This document shows positions 1 to 8,587 of a stretch of 64,000 nucleotides of DNA, one piece after another (within the stretch, counting starts at the first letter, position 1; each line of letters starts with the position of its first letter). Under the pieces are notes generated by a model. It was not told where the DNA came from. It saw nothing but the letters and a program-made list of their open reading frames with translations, and made no database searches. This DNA is from Hydrogeniiclostridium mannosilyticum (GTDB lineage Bacteria > Bacillota > Clostridia > Oscillospirales > Acutalibacteraceae), in NCBI RefSeq assembly GCF_003268275.1, contig NZ_QLYR01000007.1, positions 62,001-126,000 of the forward strand, given 5' to 3'. The position numbers were made by a program, and so were the translations under genes.

Positions 1-180
1 GTCCCGGCAGAGAATGAAGGTTTTCGGCAGCTCCATAGAAACGTTGACCACCTGCCCGGCCTTTTCCGCCTGGGCCAGGTAATCACGGGTAATTTTAGAA
101 ATCGTCGAGGTCTCCATATCAAAAATGCCGATGATTTCATCCATTTTGATCACGGTATCCTGCCCTAGGTGCAGATACAT
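1..180 (-). CDS. remB: RemB/YaaB-like DUF370 regulator (partial)
   Basis: Only the first 60 codons are inside the window; the 3' end runs off the left edge. The protein begins MYLHLG and continues with a GIFDME motif, which is characteristic of the small DUF370 proteins RemA and RemB. RemA of Bacillus activates biofilm-matrix operons; RemB (YaaB) is its origin-linked paralogue, located between recF and gyrB. The same position next to recF here supports the call. A GAGGAG lies about 13 nt upstream of the ATG. gyrB is expected just beyond the edge but cannot be seen. Confidence 0.85.
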   Translation of the reverse strand, partial: MYLHLGQDTVIKMDEIIGIFDMETSTISKITRDYLAQAEKAGQVVNVSMELPKTFILCRD

Positions 181-217
181 AAAAACGCGCCAACTCCTCT
201 CTTTTCCTTCCGCCGGG

Positions 218-1321
218 TTACCCCGCGGAAACCCGCTCCAGACGCCCGCCCTCCACATGAAACAGCGCGCCGTTTTCCATCCGCCCGGCGGCCTCCGGCT
301 CACAGCAGGTCATAAAAACCTGCCCGCCGCTCAGGTGGTTCAGCAGGTAATCCTGCCTGGAGGCATCCAGCTCGCTGAGCACATCGTCGAGCAGCACCAC
401 GGGCGGTTCCCCGCAGGCCTCCGCCAGGCCCGCGGCCTCCGCCAGCTTCAATGCCAGCACAATGGAGCGCTGCTGCCCCTGTGAGCCGAAGCTGCGGGCG
501 CTCAGGCCGTTGATTTCGATGCTCAGGTCATCCCTATGGGGCCCGGCCGACGTATGCCCAGCCGCGACATCCTCGCGCCTGGCGGCACGCAGCGCCTCCA
601 GCAGGGCCTGCTGCTCGTTTCCCGCCGTGCCGCCGCCCGCGCTGCACTGGTACTCAAAGGCCAATTTCTCCCGGCTGCGGGAGATGCCCGCATAAGCGGC
701 CACGGCGGTTTCCCGGATGCGCTCAACATACGCGCGCCTTTCCCGGATAATCCGCCCGCCGTAGCCCGCCAGCCGCTCATCCCACACATCGAGCGTATCC
801 AGCAGCTCCGCGTGGTAGGGAATATCCTTCAGCAGGCTGTTGCGCTGGAGCAGGCTCTGCTGATAGCGCGAGAAAACGCCCGCATAGGAGGGCCTGCACT
901 GGCAGATGGCCGAGTCGAGAAAGCTGCGGCGCAAGGCAGGGCCGTCCTTTACCAGGCGCAGATGCTCCGGGCAAAACAGTACGGCGCAAAAGCTGCCGAT
1001 GAGCCCGGAAGGGGATTTTTTTTCCACGCCGTTCAATTTTGCAGCCCGCCGCCCGTTCTGTACGGAAATTTCGGCTTCCTGCTCCCGTTCCCCGCTGTAA
1101 AAGCAAAGAGAGGCCAGCGCGCGCTGCTGCCCAAGGCGCACCAGCTCCGCATCCTTGGCGCCGCGGAAGGAACGCCCCCCGGTAAAGAGCCACAGGGCCT
1201 CCAAAAGGTTGGTTTTTCCCTGGGCGTTCTCGCCATAAATGACATTGACGGCAGGGGAGGCCTCCAGCAGGCCGTCGGCGATATTCCTGTAATTTTGAAC
1301 CCCCAGCGACCGTACAATCAT
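218..1321 (-). CDS. recF: DNA replication and repair protein RecF
   Basis: The 367-residue protein is the usual RecF length. It has a Walker A motif GENAQGKTN at residues 30-38, a SMC-like signature (SFGSQGQQRS) near residue 278 and a Walker B LLDDVLSELD near 310-319. RecF is a RecA loader that binds single-strand gaps with RecO and RecR. Its ATG overlaps the stop of the upstream yaaA by 4 bp, so the two are translationally coupled in the leftward dnaA-dnaN-yaaA-recF-remB cluster. Confidence 0.97.
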   Translation of the reverse strand: MIVRSLGVQNYRNIADGLLEASPAVNVIYGENAQGKTNLLEALWLFTGGRSFRGAKDAELVRLGQQRALASLCFYSGEREQEAEISVQNGRRAAKLNGVEKKSPSGLIGSFCAVLFCPEHLRLVKDGPALRRSFLDSAICQCRPSYAGVFSRYQQSLLQRNSLLKDIPYHAELLDTLDVWDERLAGYGGRIIRERRAYVERIRETAVAAYAGISRSREKLAFEYQCSAGGGTAGNEQQALLEALRAARREDVAAGHTSAGPHRDDLSIEINGLSARSFGSQGQQRSIVLALKLAEAAGLAEACGEPPVVLLDDVLSELDASRQDYLLNHLSGGQVFMTCCEPEAAGRMENGALFHVEGGRLERVSAG

Positions 1322-1581
1322 CTTTTCGGCGTGTTCCGGCCTTCCGCGCCGCCCGCCGCGTGCTCCTCAGCCGCCACCAGGTACCGCGTGCCGTTGAACT
1401 CGGCGGTGTCCCCGGGCCTCATCTTTTTTCCGCGCATGGCGCACACCTCGCCGTTGACCAGAACCATCCCGTTTTGTACGGCATATTTTGCCTGGCCGCC
1501 GGTGTCCGTCGCACCCGCGCTTTTCAGCAGTGCGTCCAGACGGATATATTCAGTTTTAATAAAGATTTGTTCCTGCTTCAT
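1318..1581 (-). CDS. yaaA: S4 RNA-binding domain protein (YaaA/RlbA type)
   Basis: An 87-residue protein with an S4 fold: the RLDALLKSAGATDTGGQAK helix pair, then NGMVLVNGEV and RKM-PGD, typical of the small YaaA proteins encoded between dnaN and recF in Bacillota. In Bacillus this protein is linked to ribosome assembly. A basic/alanine-rich C-terminal tail follows the S4 domain. The stop overlaps the recF start (ATGA). The gene lies about 80 bp downstream of dnaN and is probably co-transcribed with it. Confidence 0.9.
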   Translation of the reverse strand: MKQEQIFIKTEYIRLDALLKSAGATDTGGQAKYAVQNGMVLVNGEVCAMRGKKMRPGDTAEFNGTRYLVAAEEHAAGGAEGRNTPKR

Positions 1582-1659
1582 CCTGTTCCTTCCCTGCGGG
1601 GCCGCTCTTGCTTGCCGCCCGCAAATAAAATTGCCGCCTCCATCAACGCCCGGGAGCCT

Positions 1660-2760
1660 TTACAGGCGCACCGGCAGCACCAGGAAGAGGAAGGCATCGC
1701 CCTCGCGCGGTAAAATCTTCATAGGGCTCAAGGGGCCGTTCAGCTGAATGCGCACCTCGTCGCCCTCTGTGTTGCGCAGCGCATCCAGTAAAAAGCGGTT
1801 GTTAAAGCCAATTTCCACCGGGTCGCCGCTGACCCTGGCAGTAAACTGGTCGCTGGCGCGCCCGATTGCCGTCGAGCAGGAAAGACTGATTTCATCCGTG
1901 TCGAATACGCAGCGGATGGGGCTTTTCATGCGGTCGGTAATCAGCAGGGAGACGCGCTCCACGCTTTCAATAAAGTCCCGCGTTTTGCAGATGACCTCCA
2001 TGGAGGCGGATGCGGGGATCGCGGCGCGGTAATCGAGGAACTCGCCCTCAAGCAGGCGTGAAATCAGCGTATAGCGGCCGATGTTGAACAGAATATGCCG
2101 CCGCCCGACCTGTAGGGAGACCTTGCTCTCCTCATCGTCCGAGAGCAGCTTGAGCACCTCGCCCAGGGACTTGCCCGGTACGACAAAATTCATCGCTTCC
2201 ACGGCATCCGCGGCTTTCTCCTCGCGGATAGCGAGCCGGTAGCCGTCCACAGAAACCAGGCGCACAACGCCTTCGCCGATTTCAAACAGCGTGCCGGTAT
2301 GAATGGGCTTTGCATCCGATTCCGCGACGGCGAAGATCGTCTGGCGGATCATGCCCTTCATCATGGTATGTGAGAGCGCGATAGAGCTCTCGTCGGTGAC
2401 GACGGGCAGCTCCGGATATTCGGCGGCAGGAATCCCGGCGATGGAAAATTCGCTGTTGCCGCTGTGAATGGTCGTGACGTCCTTTTCGTCGGTTGTCAAC
2501 TGGACAGTGTCCGCGGGAAGGCGGCGCACAATGTCGCTGAAGAGGCGCGCGTTTAAAATTACGGCGCCTGTTTCTTCGACGGAGGCCTCGATGGCGGTGG
2601 TGATGCCGAGCTCGAGGTCATAGCCGCATAAAAAGATTTCGCCTTCTCTTGCTTTCAGCAGGATGCCCTCCAGCGCGGGGACGGAGGATTTGGAAGAAAC
2701 TGCGCGTTGTACGTTTGAAACAGCCTCTACCAGCTGTTGTTTGGTACAGGTCAGGTTCAT
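1660..2760 (-). CDS. dnaN: DNA polymerase III sliding clamp (beta subunit)
   Basis: The protein is 366 residues from MNLTCTKQQL, matching the usual length for the ring-shaped clamp of three repeated domains. The start at 2760 is preferred over an in-frame ATG 18 nt upstream because GAAAGGGG sits 8 nt before it. The C-terminus ends in a hydrophobic FLVLPVRL, the family's MPMRL-like tail. The clamp tethers DNA polymerases. DinB in this window carries a matching QLSLF clamp-binding peptide near its C-terminus. Confidence 0.97.
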   Translation of the reverse strand: MNLTCTKQQLVEAVSNVQRAVSSKSSVPALEGILLKAREGEIFLCGYDLELGITTAIEASVEETGAVILNARLFSDIVRRLPADTVQLTTDEKDVTTIHSGNSEFSIAGIPAAEYPELPVVTDESSIALSHTMMKGMIRQTIFAVAESDAKPIHTGTLFEIGEGVVRLVSVDGYRLAIREEKAADAVEAMNFVVPGKSLGEVLKLLSDDEESKVSLQVGRRHILFNIGRYTLISRLLEGEFLDYRAAIPASASMEVICKTRDFIESVERVSLLITDRMKSPIRCVFDTDEISLSCSTAIGRASDQFTARVSGDPVEIGFNNRFLLDALRNTEGDEVRIQLNGPLSPMKILPREGDAFLFLVLPVRL

Positions 2761-2993
2761 AATGTCAACCCCTTTCAATGAAATGAAGGCCGGCCATCGC
2801 TTGCCGGCATATTTGGAACAGCGCTTTGCGCCGTATAGCTTGTATGTTTATACAACCCGGTAAAGGGTGAGGTGAGCGTGCTTCTTTGACAAATATACAG
2901 AGTGTATTATCTTAACTGCCGTTGCAGGATTATCCGCCGGACTTGCAGCTGCTGCAGGACAATATATAAATCCATGCATCTTATCTTTTATTT

Positions 2994-3011
2994 TAGTAGT
3001 CTTAGTAGTAG
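2994..3011 (+). promoter_or_regulatory. DnaA-trio-like element
   Basis: The sequence reads TAG TAG TCT TAG TAG TAG. In Bacillus the trio (5'-TAG-type triplets on this strand) is the single-strand binding path of DnaA between the boxes and the melting region. Here the nearest degenerate box starts 10 nt away and the perfect box 75 nt away, which is farther than in Bacillus. Confidence 0.6.
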
Positions 3012-3085
3012 TCGCTGAAAAGTGGAAAAGTCCGCAAAACCGCGTGAGGCCTTTTTTTTCGAGGGAGAAGTTTTAAAAAAAGGGC

Positions 3086-3094
3086 TGTGGATAA
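3086..3094 (+). promoter_or_regulatory. Perfect DnaA box
   Basis: TGTGGATAA is the exact reverse complement of the consensus TTATCCACA. A 7/9 match (TGTGGATGT) follows 2 nt later in the same orientation, so the pair may bind DnaA cooperatively. Confidence 0.85.
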
Positions 3095-3223
3095 ATTGTG
3101 GATGTCTGTTGAAGCGGAGTTTTTCAACGGCTCGGTTGAAAACTGTGTGGGGAATGTTGAGAACTTGTTGATAAAAAAGAAAGCAAAAAAAGAAGAAGCG
3201 ATTGCTCTGCGCGCTGTAAATAC

Positions 3224-4530
3224 TCAGCGGTCGCGGATGTTTTTGATGATGTCCTCCACCGTGCTCTTCATCTTGCTGTCCTTGGCCAGCTTGATTTCAA
3301 CCTGCTGGGTGGCGTAGACCACCGTGGAGTGGTCGCGCCCGCCGAACTCCTTGCCAATGGCCTCCATGGGCATTTGGGTGATCTCTCGGGCGATGTACAT
3401 GGCTACCTGGCGGGCATTGGAGATGTTTGCGGAACGCTTGGCGGAACGGATGTCCGCGGAGGTCGCGCCGAAGGTGCGCGCGACCTCTTCAATAATTTTT
3501 TCTACAGTATAGGGGGCCGGCTGGCTGTTATTGATGATGTCGCTGATGGCGGCCTGGGCAGTATTGATGTTGAGCGGGTCCCCGTTGAGCAGGTAGAAGG
3601 CCTTCATTTTTTGACGGTGCCCTCAAGCTGCCGAATGTTGTTTTTGACACGGTTGGCGATGTATTCACAGACGTTGTCGGGCATGGCAATGCCCAGCAGC
3701 TCCGCCTTGCGCTTAATAATGGCGATGCGGGTTTCAAAATCGGGCGGCTGGATGTCGGCGGTCAGGCCCCATTCAAAGCGGGTAAGCAAACGTTCCTCCA
3801 GGGTGGCAATGTCCTTTGCCGGGCGGTCGGAGGTAAGCACAATCTGCTTTTTTGCCTCATACAGCGAGTTAAAGGTGTGGAAGAATTCCTCCTGTGTCGA
3901 ATCTTTACCGGCGATAAACTGGATGTCGTCGACCAGCAGGATGTCGGCCTTGCGGTAACGCTGGCGGAACTGGGCCGTGGTGCCGTGGCGGATGGCCTCG
4001 ATCATTTCATTGGTAAACTCGTCGCCCTTGGTGTAAATAATGTTCATGCTTGGGAAGGAGCGGGTGATTTCATTGCAGATGGCATAGAGCAGATGCGTCT
4101 TGCCCAGCCCGGAGTTCCCGTAAATAAACAGCGGGTTGTAAAGCGTTGCGGGCTTTGTGGAAACGGCCATGGACGCCGCGTGTGCAAATTTGTTGGAGGG
4201 GCCGACGATGAAGGTGTCGAAGGTAAATTCATAATCCTCGGTCGGCGGCTCGGGAATATCGTGCTGCGCGGGCGTTTCCTCCGGAATAATGAAGTTTAGC
4301 TCGATGCCCGGGCCAAAAACCTGCGCAATGGCGTCGGTGAGCAGATCCGTGTAGCAGCGCGTCAGCGTCTGGCGGTGGAACTCGTTGGGGACGCGCAGCA
4401 CCGCCACTCCTGTGGTAAAATCAAGGTCAACCGGCTCGATGCGGCTGATCCAGGTTGTAAAAGCGACCTCCGTGATGCGGCTTTTGCAATATTCGCAGAT
4501 CAGTTTCCAAGCTTCAGTAAAGGATTCCAT
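3224..4530 (-). CDS. dnaA: Chromosomal replication initiator DnaA, interrupted by a -1 frameshift
   Basis: The gene is read in two frames. The first 308 codons (start 4530) hold domain I (MESFTEAWKLI), a short linker, and the AAA+ domain with Walker A GNSGLGKTH near residue 147 and Walker B LLVDDIQFI. It ends IRQLEGTVKK then TGA. The remaining 127 codons (3607-3224) begin MKAFYLLNG and contain the lid and the DNA-binding domain with the DnaA signature RDHSTVVYA. The frames join at AAA AAA TGA: a seventh A, or a -1 slip, gives KKMKAF and a normal 435-residue DnaA. DnaA is essential, so either a base is missing from the assembly or recoding occurs. The ribosome-binding site (AAAGGTTAGG) is weak. 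Confidence 0.93.
3604..3612 (-). other. Frameshift site in dnaA (A6 run followed by TGA)
   Basis: On the minus strand the bases are AAAAAATGA. The upstream frame stops at the TGA (3606-3604) and the downstream frame opens with an ATG overlapping it (3607-3605). A slip back by one base at the second AAA codon restores the full-length frame exactly. Confidence 0.9.
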
Positions 4531-5489
4531 AAAAACTAACCTAACCTTTCCATATCCCGCGGGGGATTAATTTTTTATGTAAACCGGTATGTAACCCACC
4601 CGAAACGGGGTTTTACTACCTAATTTTTAATAAGACGGCGCGCTGGCGCCAGGCCCTTTCCTTCATAAAAGCGGAGGGCGGCGGCTGAAAGGGCAAAAAA
4701 GGCAAAACGGAGAAAAAGCACGTCTTTTTCGCCTGCGTCAGCGAAAAAATGCGTACCTCCGGCAACGCCTACTGATAAACCAGTATAAACGGATCTGTCG
4801 CGGCAGACCTTACGGCGATTTCAGAACAATCCCGTCAGAAAGCGCCGAATACGGGTTTATAAAAATAAATAGACGATTTTATTAAGATTTATTTTATCAT
4901 AAAAAAATAGACATTACAATCGGTTTTTCGCTTTTGTAAGGCCGCATGGGTTGAATTTCCCTTTTTACAAGATTTTTCCTCGTTCGTTTTAACAGGCCTG
5001 TATTTGGAAAATATGAACGCATTTTCGGCTGAAAATAGCGAATAACATGGCAAAGCATCCTTTTCCGGCATCATGTCCGGGTAAAAAAAGAGCCCTGCAA
5101 AAACCGTTGAAAAAATGAAGGGGCGTATGCTATCGTCTTTTCAAGAAACCCTGCCCGCCGCTTTTTTAGGTCATATTTTTATCATTATTATATCAGAGAA
5201 ATAATAACTGGATATTGTGGTTGCAAAACGAACATGGGCCCTATTTATATGAAAAGGCGTCCGAGGGGATGGGTAAAACGCTGAAACGCGCGTGGATGCT
5301 AAATTTTTTGGTTGACAGGCCCCCAGGGTTTAGGCTATAATAGGAACTTGCAAAGGTCTTATGAATGCGGCAACCACCGTTTTAACGGCAGGGTTATGGA
5401 TGCTTCCAGCATCGGGGAGCTCTTCCAGCACAGGCAGGACCGAAGCAATCATTTTGTCAAAGTTTTAATTTCCGAAAGGGGGTTTTTTC
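4531..5489. other. dnaA-rpmH intergenic region
   Basis: About 960 bp without a convincing gene. A very A/T-rich tract lies at 4860-4915 and another at 5165-5215. The region must hold the leftward dnaA promoter, but I could not identify it with confidence. Apart from the rpmH promoter on the right, I find no exact DnaA box here, unlike the dnaA upstream region of Bacillus. Short possible ORFs here have no ribosome-binding site and no recognisable sequence. Confidence 0.6.
5312..5341 (+). promoter_or_regulatory. Sigma-A promoter for the rpmH operon
   Basis: A perfect TTGACA (5312-5317) and a perfect TATAAT (5336-5341) are separated by 18 bp. Transcription would begin near 5348, leaving a leader of about 140 nt before rpmH. 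Confidence 0.85.
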
Positions 5490-5624
5490 ATGCTGAGAAC
5501 CTATCAGCCCAAGAAGATCCATAGAAAGAAGGAACACGGGTTTAGGAAAAGAATGTCCACTAAAAACGGTCGTAAAGTACTCGCACGCCGCCGTGCAAAG
5601 GGAAGAGGACGTTTGACCTATTGA
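5490..5624 (+). CDS. rpmH: 50S ribosomal protein L34
   Basis: A 44-residue, strongly basic protein starting MLRTYQPKK and containing EHGFRKRM and a RRAKGRGRL tail, the diagnostic L34 signatures. The second residue is Leu where Lys is usual. A strong GAAAGGGGG site lies 7 nt before the ATG. It is the first gene of the rightward rpmH-rnpA-yidD-yidC-jag cluster and is driven by the strong promoter at 5312. L34 is a late-assembling protein of the large ribosomal subunit. Confidence 0.97.
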   Translation: MLRTYQPKKIHRKKEHGFRKRMSTKNGRKVLARRRAKGRGRLTY

Positions 5625-5630
5625 GTGCAT

Positions 5631-5656
5631 GGCCACCTCGTGTGGCCTTTCTTTTT
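5631..5656 (+). terminator. Terminator/attenuator after rpmH
   Basis: GGCCAC and GTGGCC form a 6-bp stem around a 5-nt loop, directly followed by TTTCTTTTT. It begins 6 bp after the rpmH stop and probably lowers transcription into rnpA, in keeping with the far greater need for L34. Confidence 0.75.
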
Positions 5657-5749
5657 AGGCGCCGCTTTCAGCGGCGGCCCGGCATACGCCGCCCGGCCCG
5701 GATTATTCGGCCCGCGCTTGAAAGGGAATTTTTCTTGGAGTAAAGCATA

Positions 5750-6085
5750 ATGGATGTTATTGTCCCAATGAAAGAAAACCGGGATTTTCGCCGGGTATAT
5801 GCAAGGGGAAGGTCTTACGTCAGCCCTTCGCTTGTTACTTATGTGCTGAAAAACCGCAACGCCGCGCTGCGCGTGGGAATTACGACGGGGAAAAAGGTCG
5901 GCAATGCCGTAAAACGCAGCCGCTCCCGCCGGGTGATCCGCGAGGCGTACCGGCAGGCGTATCCGCGCCTGAAAAAGGGCTACGATGTTGTTTTTGTTGC
6001 CCGTGGGCGCACGCCTTTTGTAAAAAGCACGGAGGTTTACCGTGCAATGATGAAACATTTTAGAGATGCGGGTGTTTTGCAATGA
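5750..6085 (+). CDS. rnpA: Ribonuclease P protein component
   Basis: A 111-residue basic protein with the RNase P signature [19 protein letters not shown] around residues 50-67, preceded by [10 protein letters not shown] and GITTGKKVG. It binds the RNase P RNA and helps cleave 5' leaders from tRNA precursors. TTGGAG lies 9 nt upstream of the chosen ATG; a second in-frame Met (MKENRDF) is six codons on. The stop overlaps the yidD start by 4 bp. Confidence 0.96.
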   Translation: MDVIVPMKENRDFRRVYARGRSYVSPSLVTYVLKNRNAALRVGITTGKKVGNAVKRSRSRRVIREAYRQAYPRLKKGYDVVFVARGRTPFVKSTEVYRAMMKHFRDAGVLQ

Positions 6086-6345
6086 AGCGCCTGCTTATTT
6101 GCTTTATAAAATTTTACCGGCGGTGCCTTTCACCCTTAAAAAGGCCCTGCTGTAAATATTACCCCACCTGCTCCACTTATGCGCTGGAGGCGCTGGAGCG
6201 CTTTGGCGCGGTAAAGGGTACTTTTTTAGCCGTTTACCGCGTGCTGCGCTGCAACCCGTTCAGCCGCGGCGGTTATGACCCTGTGCCGGAGCGGCGGCAG
6301 GCGGGCGGGTTTAAACGCATTGAGCGAAGAATCCCAAAAAAATAG
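6082..6345 (+). CDS. yidD: Membrane protein insertion efficiency factor YidD
   Basis: 87 residues beginning with a short amphipathic helix ([15 protein letters not shown]) followed by the family's Cys-rich motif [15 protein letters not shown] and a conserved [14 protein letters not shown]. YidD is a peripheral membrane protein that helps YidC insert proteins. The ATG overlaps the rnpA stop codon, so translation is coupled; yidC follows 145 bp later. Confidence 0.96.
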   Translation: MKRLLICFIKFYRRCLSPLKRPCCKYYPTCSTYALEALERFGAVKGTFLAVYRVLRCNPFSRGGYDPVPERRQAGGFKRIERRIPKK

Positions 6346-6490
6346 CGTGGCCTGCGCCTGTTCCGCGCAGGAAAAAGGCGCGTTTGTTCTGGAAGAAAAC
6401 GGACCGGCGTTTGCGCGAGGCTGCTGTTTTGTCTCTGGCTCCGCCTCGTGAAAAATGAAGAGGATTAATCCTTTGCAAGGAGTTTTGTAA

Positions 6491-7564
6491 ATGTTTGAAT
6501 TGTTTAATTGGTTTGGCAGCATCCTGGGCTATCTGCTGTGGTTCCTCTACTCTATTGTAAGAAACTACGGCGTCTCCATCTTGCTTTTTACAATTATTAT
6601 GAAGCTGCTCATGTTCCCCTTTTCCATCAAGCAGCAGCGTTCCATGGCATCTCAGGCAAAGCTCCAGAAGAAGGTGAAGGAGCTTCAGGCTATTTATGGA
6701 AACGACAAGATGAAGCTGTCGGAAGAGACCCAGAAGCTCTATGCGAAGGAGGGCGCCAGCCCCACTGGCGGCTGCCTGCCGATGCTGATCCCGTTTCCAA
6801 TCCTGTTCGGCATCTATTACTCCGTGCTCTATCCGCTGCAGAACGCCGTGCACTGCTCGGCCGAGCATGTTAAGCAGGCTATTTCCCTGCTCTCTCAGAT
6901 TCCGGGCTTGAATATCTCCGCCTCCAACCAGTATGCGGAGATGGACATCATCAAGCATTTTGAGAGCCTAAAGCCCTATTTGACCAATATATTTACCCCC
7001 GATGAAATGAACAATATTGAGTTTTTCAGCCATGGATTCAACTTTCTGGGACTGAACCTGCTGGCTACCCCCAGCTCGGGCGGCTTTGCCTCCATGCTGT
7101 GGCTGATTCCCGTGCTGTGCTTGGTTTCCTCGCTGGTAACACAGTTTGTCACCATGAAGCTTCAGCCCGGCATGCAGCAGCAGGCCGGCTGCATGAAAGT
7201 AGTTATGTATGTCATGCCGCTCTTTACCGCCTATTTGGCGTTTATCATGCCTGCGGCCGTCGGTTTTTACTGGACGGCTCAGACGCTTATCAGCTTTATC
7301 CAGACGCTTGCGCTGCAAAGGTTTTACAGCCCGGCGGATTTGAACGCCAGGGCCGAGGCCGCGCGTATTGCCCTGAGGGATCAGGAGGAGGCTAAGATGA
7401 AGCCCCTGCCTTTGGAGACCCAGGCGCTTGTGCGGACCAAGCTGGAGGCCAAAAATTTGGGCTCGCAGCCGCAGAAGAAGAAAAATACGCAGGAAAAAAA
7501 GCAGTCTGCCGCCAAAAATAAGGGAACAAAAAATGCAAATGATTACCGTGGAGAGAAAAAGTAG
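6491..7564 (+). CDS. yidC: YidC/Oxa1 membrane protein insertase
   Basis: A 357-residue protein without a lipoprotein signal. Hydrophobic segments lie at about 7-43, 96-116, 199-220 and 237-273. The conserved positively charged groove residue is probably Arg50 in FPFSIKQQR. The Lys-rich C-terminal tail (from about 300) is typical for ribosome contact. A loop of about 80 residues between the second and third helices is longer than in SpoIIIJ. AAGGAG is 8 nt before the ATG. Confidence 0.95.
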   Translation: MFELFNWFGSILGYLLWFLYSIVRNYGVSILLFTIIMKLLMFPFSIKQQRSMASQAKLQKKVKELQAIYGNDKMKLSEETQKLYAKEGASPTGGCLPMLIPFPILFGIYYSVLYPLQNAVHCSAEHVKQAISLLSQIPGLNISASNQYAEMDIIKHFESLKPYLTNIFTPDEMNNIEFFSHGFNFLGLNLLATPSSGGFASMLWLIPVLCLVSSLVTQFVTMKLQPGMQQQAGCMKVVMYVMPLFTAYLAFIMPAAVGFYWTAQTLISFIQTLALQRFYSPADLNARAEAARIALRDQEEAKMKPLPLETQALVRTKLEAKNLGSQPQKKKNTQEKKQSAAKNKGTKNANDYRGEKK

Positions 7565-7581
7565 AAGGGAAGCAAGAAAAT

Positions 7582-7603
7582 AAAGCTGGGAAAACCCAGC
7601 TTT
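7582..7603 (+). other. Hairpin just before jag
   Basis: AAAGCTGGG-AAAA-CCCAGCTTT is a perfect 9-bp stem with a 4-nt loop between yidC and jag, ending a few bases before the CAGGAGG site of jag. There is no T-tract, so it is more likely an mRNA-processing or stability element than a terminator. Confidence 0.6.
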
Positions 7604-7620
7604 CCAGGAGGAATAGGTCT

Positions 7621-8493
7621 ATGGTAAAGGAAGCAGTCGGTATTGGTGATACCATTGAAAAAGCAAAGGAAGACGCTTGTAAAAAGCTGGGGGTCGAGTC
7701 TTACGAAGCAGAATTTGAGGTATTAGAGCTTCCCGTAAAAAAGACGCTCGGTCTTTTCGGCGGCAGCCCGGCAAAGGTGCGCGCTTATATCGAGACAAGC
7801 CCCGCGGATGCGGCGGTGGCCTATCTGCGCAGCATTTTTTCCTGCATGGGCGTTTCCAATGTGGAGTTCAAGGTACAGGAGGAAGAAAACGGTGCGCTGA
7901 TTTCCATTCAGGGCGAGGACATTGGCTTTATCATCGGCCATCGGGGGGAGACGCTGGACTCCCTGCAGTATTTGGCCGGCTTGGTCTCGAACCATGTGGA
8001 CAACACCTATTACCGCATCACGCTGGACATTGGCAATTATCGTGAAAAACGGATGGAGACATTGACAATTCTCGGCAAAAAGATGGCGGCGAAAGCGCTG
8101 CGCATCGGCCGTAATTTCTCATTGGAGCCGATGAACCCCTATGAGCGGCGCATCATCCACACGGCGGTGCAGGATATTGAGGGGGCAAAATCCTGGAGTG
8201 AGGGCGAGGATCTGGCGCGCCATGTCGTGATTGGCCCTGTTGAGGGCGAGCGCGCGCCGCGCGGCAGGCGGGGCCCGCAGGGCGGCGGCAACGCAAACCG
8301 CCGCCATCCCTATGAGAAGCTTCCCGCAAACCGGGGCGGAAACAACCAGGGCGGCCGCGCACCGCGCAATTTTAACGAGGGCAGTGCCGCTGCGCCTGCA
8401 ACGCCCATAAGGGCCAGGGTACAGGATGAGCCGCTGACCAACAAGAGCGAGCATAAGGGTCCCCTTTACGGGAAGATTGAAGTTCATAAATAA
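7621..8493 (+). CDS. jag: RNA-binding protein Jag/KhpB (Jag-N, KH, R3H)
   Basis: 290 residues. The Jag-N domain occupies about 1-50 (AVGIGDTIEKAKEDACKKLG). A KH domain follows with GHRGETLDSLQYL at 106-117, then an R3H domain with YERRIIH at about 174-180. The last 85 residues are a Gly/Arg/Asn/Pro-rich tail with GGN and GRRG patches, longer than in Bacillus. The protein binds RNA, with KhpA in many Bacillota, and influences cell elongation and division. AGGAGG lies upstream of the ATG. Confidence 0.94.
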   Translation: MVKEAVGIGDTIEKAKEDACKKLGVESYEAEFEVLELPVKKTLGLFGGSPAKVRAYIETSPADAAVAYLRSIFSCMGVSNVEFKVQEEENGALISIQGEDIGFIIGHRGETLDSLQYLAGLVSNHVDNTYYRITLDIGNYREKRMETLTILGKKMAAKALRIGRNFSLEPMNPYERRIIHTAVQDIEGAKSWSEGEDLARHVVIGPVEGERAPRGRRGPQGGGNANRRHPYEKLPANRGGNNQGGRAPRNFNEGSAAAPATPIRARVQDEPLTNKSEHKGPLYGKIEVHK

Positions 8494-8506
8494 GACGATA
8501 AAAGGA

Positions 8507-8538
8507 GCCGGCCGGGTACCAACACCGGCCGGCTTTTT
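8507..8538 (+). terminator. Rho-independent terminator after jag
   Basis: GCCGGCCGG (8507-8515) and CCGGCCGGC (8525-8533) form a perfect 9-bp stem with a 9-nt loop followed by TTTTT. It ends the rpmH-jag transcription unit 13 bp after the jag stop. Confidence 0.92.
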
Positions 8539-8587
8539 CCTTCACCCGAAAATGGTGGAATGGAAAGCGTACAGAAAGGAAGGACAT

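Larger units (their letters stand above)
2761..3223. other. Putative oriC unwinding region (dnaN-dnaA intergenic)
   Basis: No gene is visible in these 463 bp. On the + strand an A/T-rich stretch (2961-2993) is followed by TAG repeats at 2994-3011 and then a run of similarly oriented DnaA-box-like 9-mers: AGTGGAAAA (3021-3029), TGTGGATAA (3086-3094, perfect), TGTGGATGT (3097-3105), TGTGGGGAA (3146-3154) and TGTTGATAA (3166-3174). This order (AT-rich, trio, boxes) matches the Bacillus basal unwinding system read on the same strand. It also contains the dnaN leader. Origin function is inferred. Confidence 0.75.

Noticed and set aside
4889-5074. A possible 61-residue gene in the dnaA-rpmH gap
   Set aside because: It has no ribosome-binding site and no recognisable content.
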